From NCBI GenBank assembly GCA_903883945.1, contig CAISCV010000245.1:1-54664 (forward strand): a stretch of 54,664 bases of DNA, given 5' to 3'. The stretch is from an uncultured Chitinophagaceae bacterium (GTDB lineage: Bacteria; Bacteroidota; Bacteroidia; Chitinophagales; Chitinophagaceae). Both the position numbers and the translations under genes were made by a program. Below are positions 1-9,206 of the stretch, in pieces; position 1 is the first letter of the stretch; each line of letters begins with the position of its first letter. The notes below the pieces were generated by a model. It made no database searches and was not told where the DNA came from. It saw only the letters and a program-made list of their open reading frames with translations.

Positions 1-243
1 AATATCCTGAACTTCTTTGTAAATAGAAATACAAATGCAAATGCAGAGTCTTTCAATTCTAAATTAAAGTTGTTTAGGGATAATCTCAGAGGAGTAACTG
101 ACACCAAATTCTTCTTGTTCAGGTTAGCGAAACTTTTTGCTCAGTCCCCAATAAAAGTAACTGATCCCAATTTTGCCACTATGAAACAAACATTTAATAG
201 TGTAGACACTGTAGGGAACGACAGGTATTGTTTTTACATATAG
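1..243 (+). CDS. transposase C-terminal fragment, ISL3-like (5' end outside window)
   Basis: Frame 1 is open from the first base to a TAG at 241-243, giving 80 residues. The stretch RNTNANAESFNSKLK followed by LRGVTDTKFFLFRLAKLFA is the typical C-terminal signature of Bacteroidota DDE transposases of the ISL3 type (IS204/IS1001/IS1096 group), including the conserved N-A-x-AE-S-F-N that carries the last catalytic acidic residue. The rest of the gene lies upstream of the window, so I cannot tell whether the element is complete. No terminal inverted repeat is evident between 243 and 387. The neighbouring antitoxin gene lacks a visible toxin partner, which may be a consequence of this insertion. 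The subfamily is less certain than the transposase call. Confidence 0.72.
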   Translation, partial: NILNFFVNRNTNANAESFNSKLKLFRDNLRGVTDTKFFLFRLAKLFAQSPIKVTDPNFATMKQTFNSVDTVGNDRYCFYI

Positions 244-429
244 GGAGATGAGTTTAGTTTGATCGTATTGATTATTTTCAGGACAAGAACTATTTTTATT
301 TTGTAGTTTGGAAACCACTCGGAATATGATAAAATAAACAAGAATAATGGGGGGCTGGCAACATTCAATTTAAAAAGAAAATAATTATGAAAATAACAGA
401 TTACAAGCATTACAAGGACTTTTTACAAA

Positions 430-741
430 GTGTATAGCCTGATGAACAAGGGGGAAGGAAATCTGACGGATGCAGAAGTAAGAGAAATAGAAACAACAGC
501 TAAAGCAATAGAATATTACGAAGACTACATTCTTAAACTAATGCCCATGACAATCAATGCAGTTGTACAACAAAAAGCTGAGGAATTGGCATTATCACAA
601 AAGCAACTGGCAGAAATGTTTGGCATGCCCCCCAAATTATCTCAAATCCTAAATGGTAACCGACAGCCCGATGTTACTTTCTTGAAAGCAGTACATCAAA
701 AACTAGAGATTGATGGCAACTTTATCTTAGAAATGGTTTAA
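430..741 (+). CDS. HigA-type HTH antitoxin, orphan, with 5' frameshift
   Basis: The C-terminal half carries an XRE-like helix-turn-helix (LALSQKQLAEMFGM, then KLSQILNGNRQ), as in HigA antitoxins that bind DNA and repress their own toxin-antitoxin operon. The open frame begins at a GTG (430), with an in-frame ATG at 442. The usual HigA N-terminus (MKITDYKHYKDFLQ) is readable from ATG 387 but in another frame, which stops at TAG 435-437. A net one-base shift around 429-432 would join the two parts into one ordinary HigA protein. No HigB-like toxin gene is visible upstream; that side is occupied by the transposase fragment. Either the short form is made or the gene is decayed. Confidence 0.6.
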   Translation: MYSLMNKGEGNLTDAEVREIETTAKAIEYYEDYILKLMPMTINAVVQQKAEELALSQKQLAEMFGMPPKLSQILNGNRQPDVTFLKAVHQKLEIDGNFILEMV

Positions 742-746
742 TTGGC

Positions 747-977
747 TTACCGGTTTTTCATCAGACTATACACATACATCCGCTCTACCTTTTCTCTTGC
801 CCAAGGTGTTTTACGCAAAAAAGTAAGGCTCGATTTGATGCTAGGGTCGTTCTGAAAACATTTGATAGGTATCCGACCTGCCATCTTCTCCCAACCATAT
901 TTAGCGACTAGATGATTCAAAATCATTTCCAACGTTACGCCATGCAATGGATTATTGCTTTGTGTATTTTCTTCCAT
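747..977 (-). CDS. VF530 family DNA-binding protein (DUF2132)
   Basis: This 76-residue protein has the near-invariant VF530 pattern: [17 protein letters not shown] near the N-terminus, then YGW, then [20 protein letters not shown] and AREKVE. The whole family is about this length, so the gene is complete. VF530 from Vibrio fischeri has a solved structure with a double-stranded DNA-binding surface; its cellular role is unclear. It converges on the HigA-like gene with only 5 bp between the stop codons, and lies downstream of the beta-CASP nuclease gene on the same strand. Confidence 0.85.
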   Translation of the reverse strand: MEENTQSNNPLHGVTLEMILNHLVAKYGWEKMAGRIPIKCFQNDPSIKSSLTFLRKTPWAREKVERMYVYSLMKNR

Positions 978-1011
978 GATGCAATATTAGTTTCTATTTG
1001 TTTCTGAATTT

Positions 1012-2418
1012 CTATTTATCCAAACCAAATTCTTCATGCAGCTTGGGTATTACTACTTCGGGGAATCCTTTCTTGTATAATCTTTCCTGAAAGTTTTGTT
1101 GTACCTCATATTCTCCATGTACTATAAAAAACTTCTTCACTTTCTTTGCATCCTGACAAGCAAGAAACTGACTTAGATCGTCATAATCACCATGAGCACT
1201 TAAGCTACGCATTACGCCTACCTCTGCAACTACATTGTGTTCTTCGCCATAAATACGCACCTTCTTAGCGCCACGCATTAACTTACCTCCTAAAGAAAAT
1301 GGTTCGCAATAACCAACAATCAAAATAGTGTTCTTTTTATCGTTGATGGTATTGGCTATATGGTGTTTAATCCTTCCTGCATCTGCCATTCCACTTGCTG
1401 CCAAGATGATGCAAGGTTGCTGCAAAGAATTTATCGCTTTGCTTTCTTCGGCATCAGCTGTGAAGATTAGATTAGGAAAATCGAATGGATCATCATCTGT
1501 TTCCATCAGTTTTCTTATTCTATTATTAAAGTACTTGGAGTAACTCTTCACAATCTTAGTCACTTTTTCACTTAGGGGACTATCTACAAATACTTTCACA
1601 TGAGGTAGTTTCTTCTCCAGAAACAATTGATTCATATAATACAACAACTCTTGCGTTCTTCCAACACTAAAAGCAGGTATTACCAGTTTTCCCTTTTTCT
1701 TTACACAGGTTTCAGTAATCCAATGTTCCAGCGTATTCAGGGTATCTTTAACCTGATCGTGCAGGCTATTGCCATAAGTACTTTCAGAAATTATATAATC
1801 TGCCTGCGGAAAAGTGGCAGGAGACTTCAATATCACATCCCTATATCTTCCTACATCGCCAGTAAACGCAATATGTGTTTCTTTCCCATTTTCCTTTACT
1901 ACTAAATTCACTACTGCACTTCCTATAATGTGTCCCGCATCTGTAAACATAGCACGAACACCTGCACACACTTCAAACCATTGGTCATATTCTTTGGTTT
2001 CAAACAGATGCAAAGTAGCCTTCACATCATCTTCTGTGTAAAGTGGTACAACAGGAGGCAGGCCGGTTAATGCCCTTCTTTTATTTACATAACGGGTATC
2101 ATCCCTTTGAATAACTGCAGAATCTTCTAACAATACGCCTGCTAAAGAACTTGTGGCAGGTGTACAATATATTTTCCCTTTAAAGCCTTCGCTTACCAGC
2201 TTTGGTATTAAACCTGAATGATCTATATGGGCATGGGAAAGAATTAGAAAGTCTATTTCGGATGCGACAAAACCAAACTCGGCATTGAGCGCATTGGTAT
2301 CTTGTCCCATCCCTTGAAATAAACCACAGTCAAATAGAATCTTTGTATTGTTGGCAAGTGTAAGCAAGTGTTTTGATCCAGTAACAGTTCGGGCGGCACC
2401 GTGAAAAGCAATTTTCAT
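1012..2418 (-). CDS. MBL-fold RNA-metabolising hydrolase, beta-CASP type
   Basis: This is a metallo-beta-lactamase/beta-CASP ribonuclease family protein of 468 residues. The chosen ATG (2416-2418) begins MKIAFHGAARTVTGS, the standard N-terminus of this family; the frame runs 34 codons further upstream, but that extension has no family resemblance. The zinc motif SHAHIDHSG is at about residues 61-69. Further metal ligands lie in AFTGDVGRY and in the C-terminal LSAHGDYDDL and FIVHGEYE segments, which mark the RMMBL end. Bacterial members of this mRNA 3'-processing-like group (YSH1/CPSF73-like) are presumed RNA nucleases; the substrate here is unknown. The gene is divergent from mqnE. Confidence 0.85.
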   Translation of the reverse strand: MKIAFHGAARTVTGSKHLLTLANNTKILFDCGLFQGMGQDTNALNAEFGFVASEIDFLILSHAHIDHSGLIPKLVSEGFKGKIYCTPATSSLAGVLLEDSAVIQRDDTRYVNKRRALTGLPPVVPLYTEDDVKATLHLFETKEYDQWFEVCAGVRAMFTDAGHIIGSAVVNLVVKENGKETHIAFTGDVGRYRDVILKSPATFPQADYIISESTYGNSLHDQVKDTLNTLEHWITETCVKKKGKLVIPAFSVGRTQELLYYMNQLFLEKKLPHVKVFVDSPLSEKVTKIVKSYSKYFNNRIRKLMETDDDPFDFPNLIFTADAEESKAINSLQQPCIILAASGMADAGRIKHHIANTINDKKNTILIVGYCEPFSLGGKLMRGAKKVRIYGEEHNVVAEVGVMRSLSAHGDYDDLSQFLACQDAKKVKKFFIVHGEYEVQQNFQERLYKKGFPEVVIPKLHEEFGLDK

Positions 2419-2541
2419 AAAAGAAGCAATTGTTTGAGGGTTGAAGGTAATAAAGAATAATGGGGTAGCAATGGATAGGTTATTATTATAGAAAGAATTT
2501 TTAAAACTAATCTTTATCATTATGCGTTAGTATAGTACTAT

Positions 2542-2549
2542 TAAATTTG
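2542..2549 (+). promoter_or_regulatory. putative -7 box of the mqnE promoter
   Basis: TAAATTTG matches the Bacteroidota -7 consensus TAnnTTTG and lies 20 bp before the mqnE ATG, which would give a leader of roughly a dozen bases. No good -33 TTTG is seen at the expected distance, so this rests on the -7 box and its position alone. Confidence 0.4.
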
Positions 2550-2568
2550 CAAACTTTATACTTAAGAT

Positions 2569-3702
2569 ATGACAACTATAATAAAGGATACAGAAGCATT
2601 GGTGGCTAGTGTGAAAGATGCCGATTTACAACGCATTGGCATTAAAATACTTAGTAATGAGCGGATTAGTTTTGAAGATGGCGTGCTCTTGTTTGAACGT
2701 GGTTCATTGGCTTATTTAGGTGCCTTAGCAAACTATGTTCGTGAAAAGAAACATGGCGACAAAACCTATTTTAACCGCAACTTTCATATAGAACCTACCA
2801 ATGTATGCGTGTTCAGTTGTAAATTCTGTTCCTACTCCCGTTTGTATGCCCATAAAGAAGAAGGCTGGGAACTGAGCATCGATCAGATGCTGGATATTGT
2901 AAAAAGTTATGATGGCAAGCCTGTTACTGAAGTACATATTGTAGGAGGCGTTCATCCTAAGATGACGCTTTCATTCTTTTTAGATTTATTAAAGGCTATT
3001 AAAGCACATCGTCCGGAGTTACACATAAAAGGATTTACTCCTGTAGAACTTGATTATATGTTTAGAAAAGCAAAAGTATCTACGGAAGAAGGTATGAAGC
3101 TAGCGCACGAAGCCGGACTAGATTCATTACCTGGTGGTGGCGCAGAAATATTTCATCCTGAAGTAAGAAAAGAAATTTGTGAGGACAAAGTAGATGCAGA
3201 AGGATGGTTGCATATTCATAAAGTGGCTCACGACTTAGGGATGCACAGCAATGCAACCATGTTATACGGACATATCGAAAGCTTTGAGCACCGTATAGAC
3301 CACATGGACAGATTGAGGAAGTTACAAGATGAGACAGGTGGTTTCAATACCTTCATTCCTTTAAAATTCAGGAACAAGGACAACGACATGAGTCATATTG
3401 CAGAAAGTACCACCATTGAAGACATGAAAGTATATGCTGTTGCAAGACTATACTTAGATAACTTCCCACATATAAAAGCTTATTGGCCAATGCTTGGCAG
3501 AAAGAATGCTCAACTAACATTAAGTTTTGGTGTAAATGATATTGATGGAACAATTGATGATACCACTAAAATTTATTCAATGGCTGGTAGCGAAGAGCAA
3601 AGCCCTACCATGAATACCGAAGAATTGGTGTCCCTTATAAAACAAGTAAAAAGACAACCTGTAGAGAGAGATACATTGTACAATGAGATAAATGTGTTTT
3701 AG
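2569..3702 (+). CDS. mqnE: aminofutalosine synthase MqnE (radical SAM)
   Basis: MqnE joins a carboxyvinyloxy-benzoate to SAM to make aminofutalosine in the futalosine route to menaquinone. The 377-residue protein has the radical-SAM cluster motif C-x3-C-x2-C (C80, C84, C87, within NVCVFSCKFCSYSR). It also has VHIVGGVHPKMTLSFF, HIKGFTPVELDYMFRKAKV and LDSLPGGGAEIFHPEVR, which favour MqnE over the paralogue MqnC. Length and both ends fit the family. The gene stands alone, with no other mqn gene in the window, which is common in Bacteroidota. The start is the ATG directly after a -7 box. Confidence 0.93.
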   Translation: MTTIIKDTEALVASVKDADLQRIGIKILSNERISFEDGVLLFERGSLAYLGALANYVREKKHGDKTYFNRNFHIEPTNVCVFSCKFCSYSRLYAHKEEGWELSIDQMLDIVKSYDGKPVTEVHIVGGVHPKMTLSFFLDLLKAIKAHRPELHIKGFTPVELDYMFRKAKVSTEEGMKLAHEAGLDSLPGGGAEIFHPEVRKEICEDKVDAEGWLHIHKVAHDLGMHSNATMLYGHIESFEHRIDHMDRLRKLQDETGGFNTFIPLKFRNKDNDMSHIAESTTIEDMKVYAVARLYLDNFPHIKAYWPMLGRKNAQLTLSFGVNDIDGTIDDTTKIYSMAGSEEQSPTMNTEELVSLIKQVKRQPVERDTLYNEINVF

Positions 3703-3758
3703 TGAACAGGGGATAGTTGTAAGTTGTAAACTGTAACTTAAAACTTAAAATTCAAAAC

Positions 3759-4637
3759 TCACACCCTTCTTACATCGACAGATACGGATAGTCTGTGAGG
3801 TCCACTACTAAGAATGACTCCTTTGAGTGGCGTAATGTCGAAATAATCTCTTCCCCACCCAATAGTAATATGTTGGTTTGAAGGGACAACATTATTGGTA
3901 GGATCAAAGTCTACCCAACCAATATTTGGGATGAATACAGAGAACCAAGCGTGAGAAGCATCTACACCCACTAGTTTTTCTACTCCAGGAGGAGGTAATG
4001 TTTCTATATAACCACTTACATATCTTGCAGGTAGACCAATAGATCGCATACAAGCAATACCAACGTGTGCAAAGTCCTGACAAACCCCTTTCCTAAGCTT
4101 CATTACTTCTGATATGGGCGTTGCGATGGTAGTGAATCCTGGTTTGAACTGAAAGTCTTTATAGATACGTTCCATCAGGTTATAAATAGCTTCATAGATG
4201 GGGCGACCAGGTGTGAAGGACTCTAAAGCATAACTAGTAATACCTGCTTCAAACATTGTTGCAGCCGTTTCTGGCACATACTGACGGGCATCTATATAAT
4301 CTAGCCGTGGTTGATACAACTGCATTCTAGCATCTTCCCAAGATACTTTTCCATACGTTTCTATACTTTGTTTTGCATCTATGGTGCTTCTTTCTATTTC
4401 TGATGACACAGTAACCGATAAAGAGCTGTGTTCGTGCTGTATTGCAAAGTAGATTACCTTATTTCCAAAGAAATCTTCAAATTCATTAATTACATCTGGC
4501 ATAGGATCTATTACCACCGTAGACTTCTTACAGTTCTGCCCAATCGTACTCCTCGGTACCAATCGTGCCATGTTATGACAAAGACTAATCGGTTCGAAAT
4601 ATATATATTCAGTCTTATGTACTATTTTGTAATTCAT
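3759..4637 (-). CDS. bacterial transglutaminase-like protein
   Basis: The 292-residue protein has the bacterial transglutaminase N-terminal region (MNYKIVHKTEYIYFEPI) followed by a transglutaminase/protease core. The catalytic triad is visible: C186 in LRKGVCQDFAHVG, H229 in GVDASHAWFSVF, and D244 in WVDFDPTNN. It lies just downstream of the ATP-grasp/alpha-E gene on the same strand, about 105 bp apart. That pairing recurs in many bacteria and was proposed, on genomic context, to make or attach short peptides to an unknown target. There is no signal peptide, so it is probably cytoplasmic. The family is clear; the substrate is not. Confidence 0.9.
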   Translation of the reverse strand: MNYKIVHKTEYIYFEPISLCHNMARLVPRSTIGQNCKKSTVVIDPMPDVINEFEDFFGNKVIYFAIQHEHSSLSVTVSSEIERSTIDAKQSIETYGKVSWEDARMQLYQPRLDYIDARQYVPETAATMFEAGITSYALESFTPGRPIYEAIYNLMERIYKDFQFKPGFTTIATPISEVMKLRKGVCQDFAHVGIACMRSIGLPARYVSGYIETLPPPGVEKLVGVDASHAWFSVFIPNIGWVDFDPTNNVVPSNQHITIGWGRDYFDITPLKGVILSSGPHRLSVSVDVRRV

Positions 4638-4655
4638 GTTATTGTTTTAAGCGAC

Positions 4656-4714
4656 TTACAAGTTAACGGTTACTAGTTACCAGCAACCTGTAACCCCTAA
4701 CCTGTATCTTGTAA
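4656..4714. repeat. intergenic hairpin of GTTAC/GTAAC words
   Basis: The gap between the ATP-grasp/alpha-E gene and the transglutaminase gene is built from short related words (GGTTAC, GTTACC, CCTGTAACC, CTTGTAACC). Arms TTACAAG (4656-4662) and CTTGTAA (4708-4714) can pair, and GGTTAC (4668-4673) can pair with GTAACC (4690-4695). The same words recur at 23556-23600 and 46883-46903. Confidence 0.5.
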
Positions 4715-4742
4715 CCAGTATTCCGCAACCTGCATCCTCTTT

Positions 4743-7379
4743 CTACGCGATCTTATCTGCCGAAAATAGTTGTCGTTGTGGTTGTGTATGTTTGAAATAT
4801 GTTTTAGAAATCGCATTAGGTATCGTTGCGAGATACGTGTACATATCCGCTAAGAAATCATCCAGATTTTCATACGTGCCTCCTGTTTCATCTAATTGTG
4901 AAAGTTCCTCTTTATTCATCTCCTTTAACTCATCATAGAGTTCATGAATGAGGCTCACATGCTCGGGTAAACCATTATTGTTTAATGGATTCTGTGGCAT
5001 CCCCTCTAGATATCTCTTAATTCTGAATACCTGATAAATTAAAGATCGCGGATTGTTTTCATCTAATAACATCAATTCTAATACCAGTGGAATCTGCAAG
5101 TGTGCCTTGTATTTGTAGCGATAGTTAACCAACGATTCATTGCTTTTTAGCACTGCTTCCTGTAAGTTGTAAGCCACTTGGTCTTCATATTTGTTAACCA
5201 ATGTTGCACGTAGCATATTTACCAACAAGATACTTGCTTCGATTTTTCTGCCAGTATCCATAATAGACCAACCCTGTTCTCTAGAAATACTTTCTCGGTT
5301 CAAACCAATAAATGCAACCATAGAGGTGATTAAGTCATCCAACATTGCAATCATTTTAAAATGTGTATGTTGGATGTTTTCCGCCTCTACCCAATGCTCT
5401 TCCATACTTCTCAGTACGCGCCAAGTGTCGGTACTCCAATGATCACGAACTGCATTTACAGCCCGGCTAAACAAACCAAAGTTATAGGTGAGGCCTCCAT
5501 TTTTGGTGGCATCGAACATCATCGCATACAGTTCTTTCCAAGGGTTCTCAAACTTAGCTTTGGCGGCATCCCCAATAAAACCAGGATAAGTAAACGTATA
5601 ATGCGTTAAGGCCATCAATAAAGCCTGGTCTGTAATTTTATCGGTATCTAATTGTAGCCGGCTGCCTTCTATTAAAGCTTGCATTACTGTACGCAGAAAG
5701 CGTGCATTACCTAAAAAACGCTCTGCATAACGCCCTACCCAAAACAGATTCTCGGCCGTATGACTCGGCAATACACTCTTGTAGTTGGGCAAAGTTTCTA
5801 ACTGAAACTGTTGGCTTTGCAATTGAAACTGTGATTGTGACTGAAACTGTGATTGCCCTTGCGATTGCGAAAGGGTGCTGAATGTTTGTTTTATATCCTG
5901 AATGCCTGTCTCTGCCTCTGTGCTGATAATCCAAGTATCCTTACTAAGACCTCCTAACTGATTGGAAATGACCATATTGCCCGAATCGCTCGACGTACGT
6001 GTTAACCCTCCTCGCATAACGGTGTATGTATTGTTGTTACTTACCAGAAAGCTTCTGAACAAGGCATTACGTGGTTCTACTTTTTTGTCGGACAGGGAAG
6101 GGGTTGAGGAGAAAGCAACCCGTTCTTGACCTACATACATATAGGGGTGCGTCTTAATCTCTTCCCTCAGTTCCTGTATACGTTTTGTTGAGAGAAGCGA
6201 GCCGTCTACCGAGGTGCTGACAGTAGAATCTCTGTAAATCTTTTTGATAATTAAGGTAGATATGTTCTCCAACACATATTTCAACTCTTTTGGCTGACCA
6301 CACCACCACGAGGCTATGTTTGGCAATATCAGCGGTTTGTTGAAATAATATTTGGCAATAGCAGGAAGGAAAGGCATAATGCCGGGGTTCTCTAAAATGC
6401 CACTACCAAGGGGGTTGGCAATCTTTACGTTACCACTTCGTACTACCTGCATCAAACCGGCAACACCCAACTGCGAATCTTCTCTTAGTTCTAATGGGTC
6501 GCAATACGTATCATCTACACGCCTGAGTATTACATCTACTTTTTCCAGACCGCCTACTGTCTTCAGCCAAACAAAATTATCTTTCACCATCAGATCGTCT
6601 CCCTGCACAAGGGTATACCCAAGGTAGGAGGACAGGTATGAGTGCTCAAAGTAAGTTTCATTTCTAGGACCGGGGGTAAGTATCACTACACGGGGTTGCC
6701 CTTGGTTGGCAGCCATTGAATTGAGTGCATTCCGGAGGTCGGTAAAGTAGGGTGACAGTTGTTTTACCTTTAATCCATCAAACAATTCTGGGAGTATGCG
6801 CGCCATTGCCATCCTGTTTTCTAGTGCATATCCCGAGCCCGAAGGGGCTTGGGTTCTATCATTCAGTACCCATACTTTGCCGTCGGGACTACGGGCGATA
6901 TCAGTAGAATAAAGTATCAGTTGGTGCTTATCTACTTGTTTCAATCCAGCACATTCTCGAAGAAAGCCGGGGTGATTGTACACTAGTTCGATAGGTAATA
7001 GTCCGTTCTTGATGAGTTGTTGCGGACCATAGATGTCTTTTAGAATCAGGTTAAACAACTCGGCACGTTGCACCAATCCACTTTCTATGGTAGCCCATTC
7101 GTTGTTACTGATGAGGAAAGGAACGACATCGAGGTTCCAAGGGCGGTTGAGACCTTGAGGGTCGCCATAAATGTTATAAGTAACCCCATTCTCCTTCAGA
7201 AAACGATGGATGGCTACCCTGCGTTCTTGAATTTCTTCGGGACCTAACTGGGAAAAAGATTGAAAAAATGTTTGCCAATGTGGACGAAGGCTTCCATCTT
7301 CTCCTAATAATTCGTTGTACGAATAATTAGAGCTGAAATAATTCTGAAAAAGGGATGCCTGTCGGGTAGCTATCATCAA
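4743..7379 (-). CDS. circularly permuted ATP-grasp type 2 protein fused to an alpha-E domain
   Basis: The N-terminal ~490 residues are a circularly permuted ATP-grasp ligase (GPEEIQERRVAIHRFL, YGDPQGLNRPWNLDVVPFL, KVWVLNDRTQAPSGSGYALE, RRVDDTYCDPLELR, GNVKIANPLGSGILENPG). The C-terminal ~340 residues are an alpha-helical alpha-E domain (HTAENLFWVGRYAERFLGNAR onwards). In many genomes these are two adjacent genes; here one 878-residue protein carries both, joined by a Gln/Ser-rich linker at about residues 500-531. ATP-grasp enzymes form amide bonds using ATP, and this group is predicted to make a small peptide or peptide tag with the neighbouring transglutaminase. Its real product is unknown. 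It is probably the first gene of the pair. Confidence 0.87.
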   Translation of the reverse strand: MMIATRQASLFQNYFSSNYSYNELLGEDGSLRPHWQTFFQSFSQLGPEEIQERRVAIHRFLKENGVTYNIYGDPQGLNRPWNLDVVPFLISNNEWATIESGLVQRAELFNLILKDIYGPQQLIKNGLLPIELVYNHPGFLRECAGLKQVDKHQLILYSTDIARSPDGKVWVLNDRTQAPSGSGYALENRMAMARILPELFDGLKVKQLSPYFTDLRNALNSMAANQGQPRVVILTPGPRNETYFEHSYLSSYLGYTLVQGDDLMVKDNFVWLKTVGGLEKVDVILRRVDDTYCDPLELREDSQLGVAGLMQVVRSGNVKIANPLGSGILENPGIMPFLPAIAKYYFNKPLILPNIASWWCGQPKELKYVLENISTLIIKKIYRDSTVSTSVDGSLLSTKRIQELREEIKTHPYMYVGQERVAFSSTPSLSDKKVEPRNALFRSFLVSNNNTYTVMRGGLTRTSSDSGNMVISNQLGGLSKDTWIISTEAETGIQDIKQTFSTLSQSQGQSQFQSQSQFQLQSQQFQLETLPNYKSVLPSHTAENLFWVGRYAERFLGNARFLRTVMQALIEGSRLQLDTDKITDQALLMALTHYTFTYPGFIGDAAKAKFENPWKELYAMMFDATKNGGLTYNFGLFSRAVNAVRDHWSTDTWRVLRSMEEHWVEAENIQHTHFKMIAMLDDLITSMVAFIGLNRESISREQGWSIMDTGRKIEASILLVNMLRATLVNKYEDQVAYNLQEAVLKSNESLVNYRYKYKAHLQIPLVLELMLLDENNPRSLIYQVFRIKRYLEGMPQNPLNNNGLPEHVSLIHELYDELKEMNKEELSQLDETGGTYENLDDFLADMYTYLATIPNAISKTYFKHTQPQRQLFSADKIA

Positions 7380-7613
7380 TATATGAGTCTTTAGTTAACC
7401 AACAGCCTGTTGGCAGCGTTGGAGAAGGGATAAAAATAGGGAATTATGGGCTAACTTCCTATTGTATAGCACAACTTTTTTTAGGGTTACTTTGAAAATT
7501 CAGATTCGTATCTCCTTTCAGTAAAAAGTTTGCAGAGAATAATACGAATTAATTATTTTCACAAAACCAAACGCTTCCTTGGTTCCCGTATCCAAAAAAC
7601 CTTGTTATGCTGT

Positions 7614-9206
7614 TTATTGTTTTACTATGTTTACCAGAAACACATCATTCTCATTAATGGCTATATTTTTTGTAAACTTTCCATCAGCACGAATGATAAT
7701 GGGTTGGGAAGAAATGGGCAAACCACTATTTTGCTGTTTAATTGTTTCTACCTGTTGTTGGGTAAGCTGGTCTGGTTTGCCCATCAATATATAAGTTGTA
7801 AATGGGTCGTTTACTTTATAACCCACTTTGTATATTTCTAGATTGTATTTTCCTTTGGGGATGTTTGCAAGATCTATCGTTACATTCCCAATGGGCTTGG
7901 AGGGTATTTCCTGATTGAAGTACGATTGGTCATTGGTAGAGTCTGTAGGCAGTGTATTCTTAAAATTCCAGAACAGCACTTGTATATTGCCGGTAGCACT
8001 TTTTGTGGTATAAGAGGAGGAATCACTGTTTGTAAGTTCGGTTTCGCCAAGTTTATTCAACAGATAGTACGAAAAATAGGAGGGTTTCTTAATACCTTCT
8101 ATATTTAATAACCCAAAGCCACCATGAAAAGGCGTAAACCGTGGGCCTGCTTCTTCGAAGATATCCGTAAAAACCCAATAAGACATTGAGTTTGCCGCAT
8201 TCCCTATCCGTTTAAGTTTATCGAGTATATATGCGGCCGATTGATAACTATCATGAAAAGGATCTGATGGGGAATACGACGAATTCCATTCGGTATAATG
8301 CAACTCTAGCTTTGAATTGGGCGAATTGGCCATGTGGTTATGAAAATTAACAATACCCCCACTAATGCTCGATGGATCTTTACTAAGGATGGTTCCAGCT
8401 TTACCAAATTCATCCAGATGACCTTGCTTCACGCCATAAGAATGTGTTGAAATAAAATCTAATGGAATCGCATTTTTGGTACAATGATCTATCAGTTCGC
8501 TCACCCAATTGATACCTGCAGTAGCGGGGCCACCCACTTTATATTGTGCATTCACGCTTTTAATGGCTTGGGAAGTATAATCATACAATTTAAAATACTC
8601 CTCTTGGGTACTTGTCCAGAATTGCCCTTTTAAATTGGGTTCGTTCCAAACCTCAAAATACCAGGTTTTAACTTCTTCAGCCCCATACCTGTTGGTAAAA
8701 TGAAGGGTTAAATCTTTAATCAGGTCCTGCCATTTTTTATAATCTTTGGGTGGGGTAACATTTCCTTTCCACCAGAATATGGTTTTGGTTCCACTAGCAA
8801 GTGCGGTAGGCATAAAGGATAATTCGACAAAGGGCTTCATTTTTATACTTACCAAAAAGTCGTACAAGGCATCAATATATTGATAGTTGTAACATGGGTT
8901 TCCATTTGCGTCTTCTTTATAAACCCCCATATCGTCCGAAAGCAAACCGTGCATTCGTATGTATTTAAACCCACATTCTTTATTGGTAAGTGTCAATTGC
9001 TTTTGCCAGTCGGCACGCAATCCTTCGTTGGCTCTGCCTGCCCCAATACATTCTTTAAACATTGTATTTAAGGCGCCTGCTGTTTTATTATAATCAATTT
9101 TTATGACTCTATTGGAGGGTAGGGGCTTATTCGATTGTCCCATCAAATGGGAGGCAATAAGGCAAAGCAAGCCAATTGAAAGTATAAATAGGTTCTTTTT
9201 AAACAT
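7614..9206 (-). CDS. secreted glycoside hydrolase family 39 (beta-xylosidase-like)
   Basis: The 530-residue protein begins with a signal peptide (MFKKNLFILSIGLLCLIASH, cleavage near LMGQS). The clan GH-A acid/base is in EVWNEPNLKGQFW (E189) and the likely nucleophile in LHYTEWNSSY (E306). KYIRMHGLLSDDMGVY and LDFISTHSYG also fit GH39 enzymes, which act on beta-xylosides or related sugars in retaining fashion. No SusCD pair or other carbohydrate enzyme adjoins it, so the natural substrate cannot be read from context. It should act in the periplasm or at the outer surface. The catalytic residues look intact. An isolated gene on this strand. Confidence 0.83.
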   Translation of the reverse strand: MFKKNLFILSIGLLCLIASHLMGQSNKPLPSNRVIKIDYNKTAGALNTMFKECIGAGRANEGLRADWQKQLTLTNKECGFKYIRMHGLLSDDMGVYKEDANGNPCYNYQYIDALYDFLVSIKMKPFVELSFMPTALASGTKTIFWWKGNVTPPKDYKKWQDLIKDLTLHFTNRYGAEEVKTWYFEVWNEPNLKGQFWTSTQEEYFKLYDYTSQAIKSVNAQYKVGGPATAGINWVSELIDHCTKNAIPLDFISTHSYGVKQGHLDEFGKAGTILSKDPSSISGGIVNFHNHMANSPNSKLELHYTEWNSSYSPSDPFHDSYQSAAYILDKLKRIGNAANSMSYWVFTDIFEEAGPRFTPFHGGFGLLNIEGIKKPSYFSYYLLNKLGETELTNSDSSSYTTKSATGNIQVLFWNFKNTLPTDSTNDQSYFNQEIPSKPIGNVTIDLANIPKGKYNLEIYKVGYKVNDPFTTYILMGKPDQLTQQQVETIKQQNSGLPISSQPIIIRADGKFTKNIAINENDVFLVNIVKQ

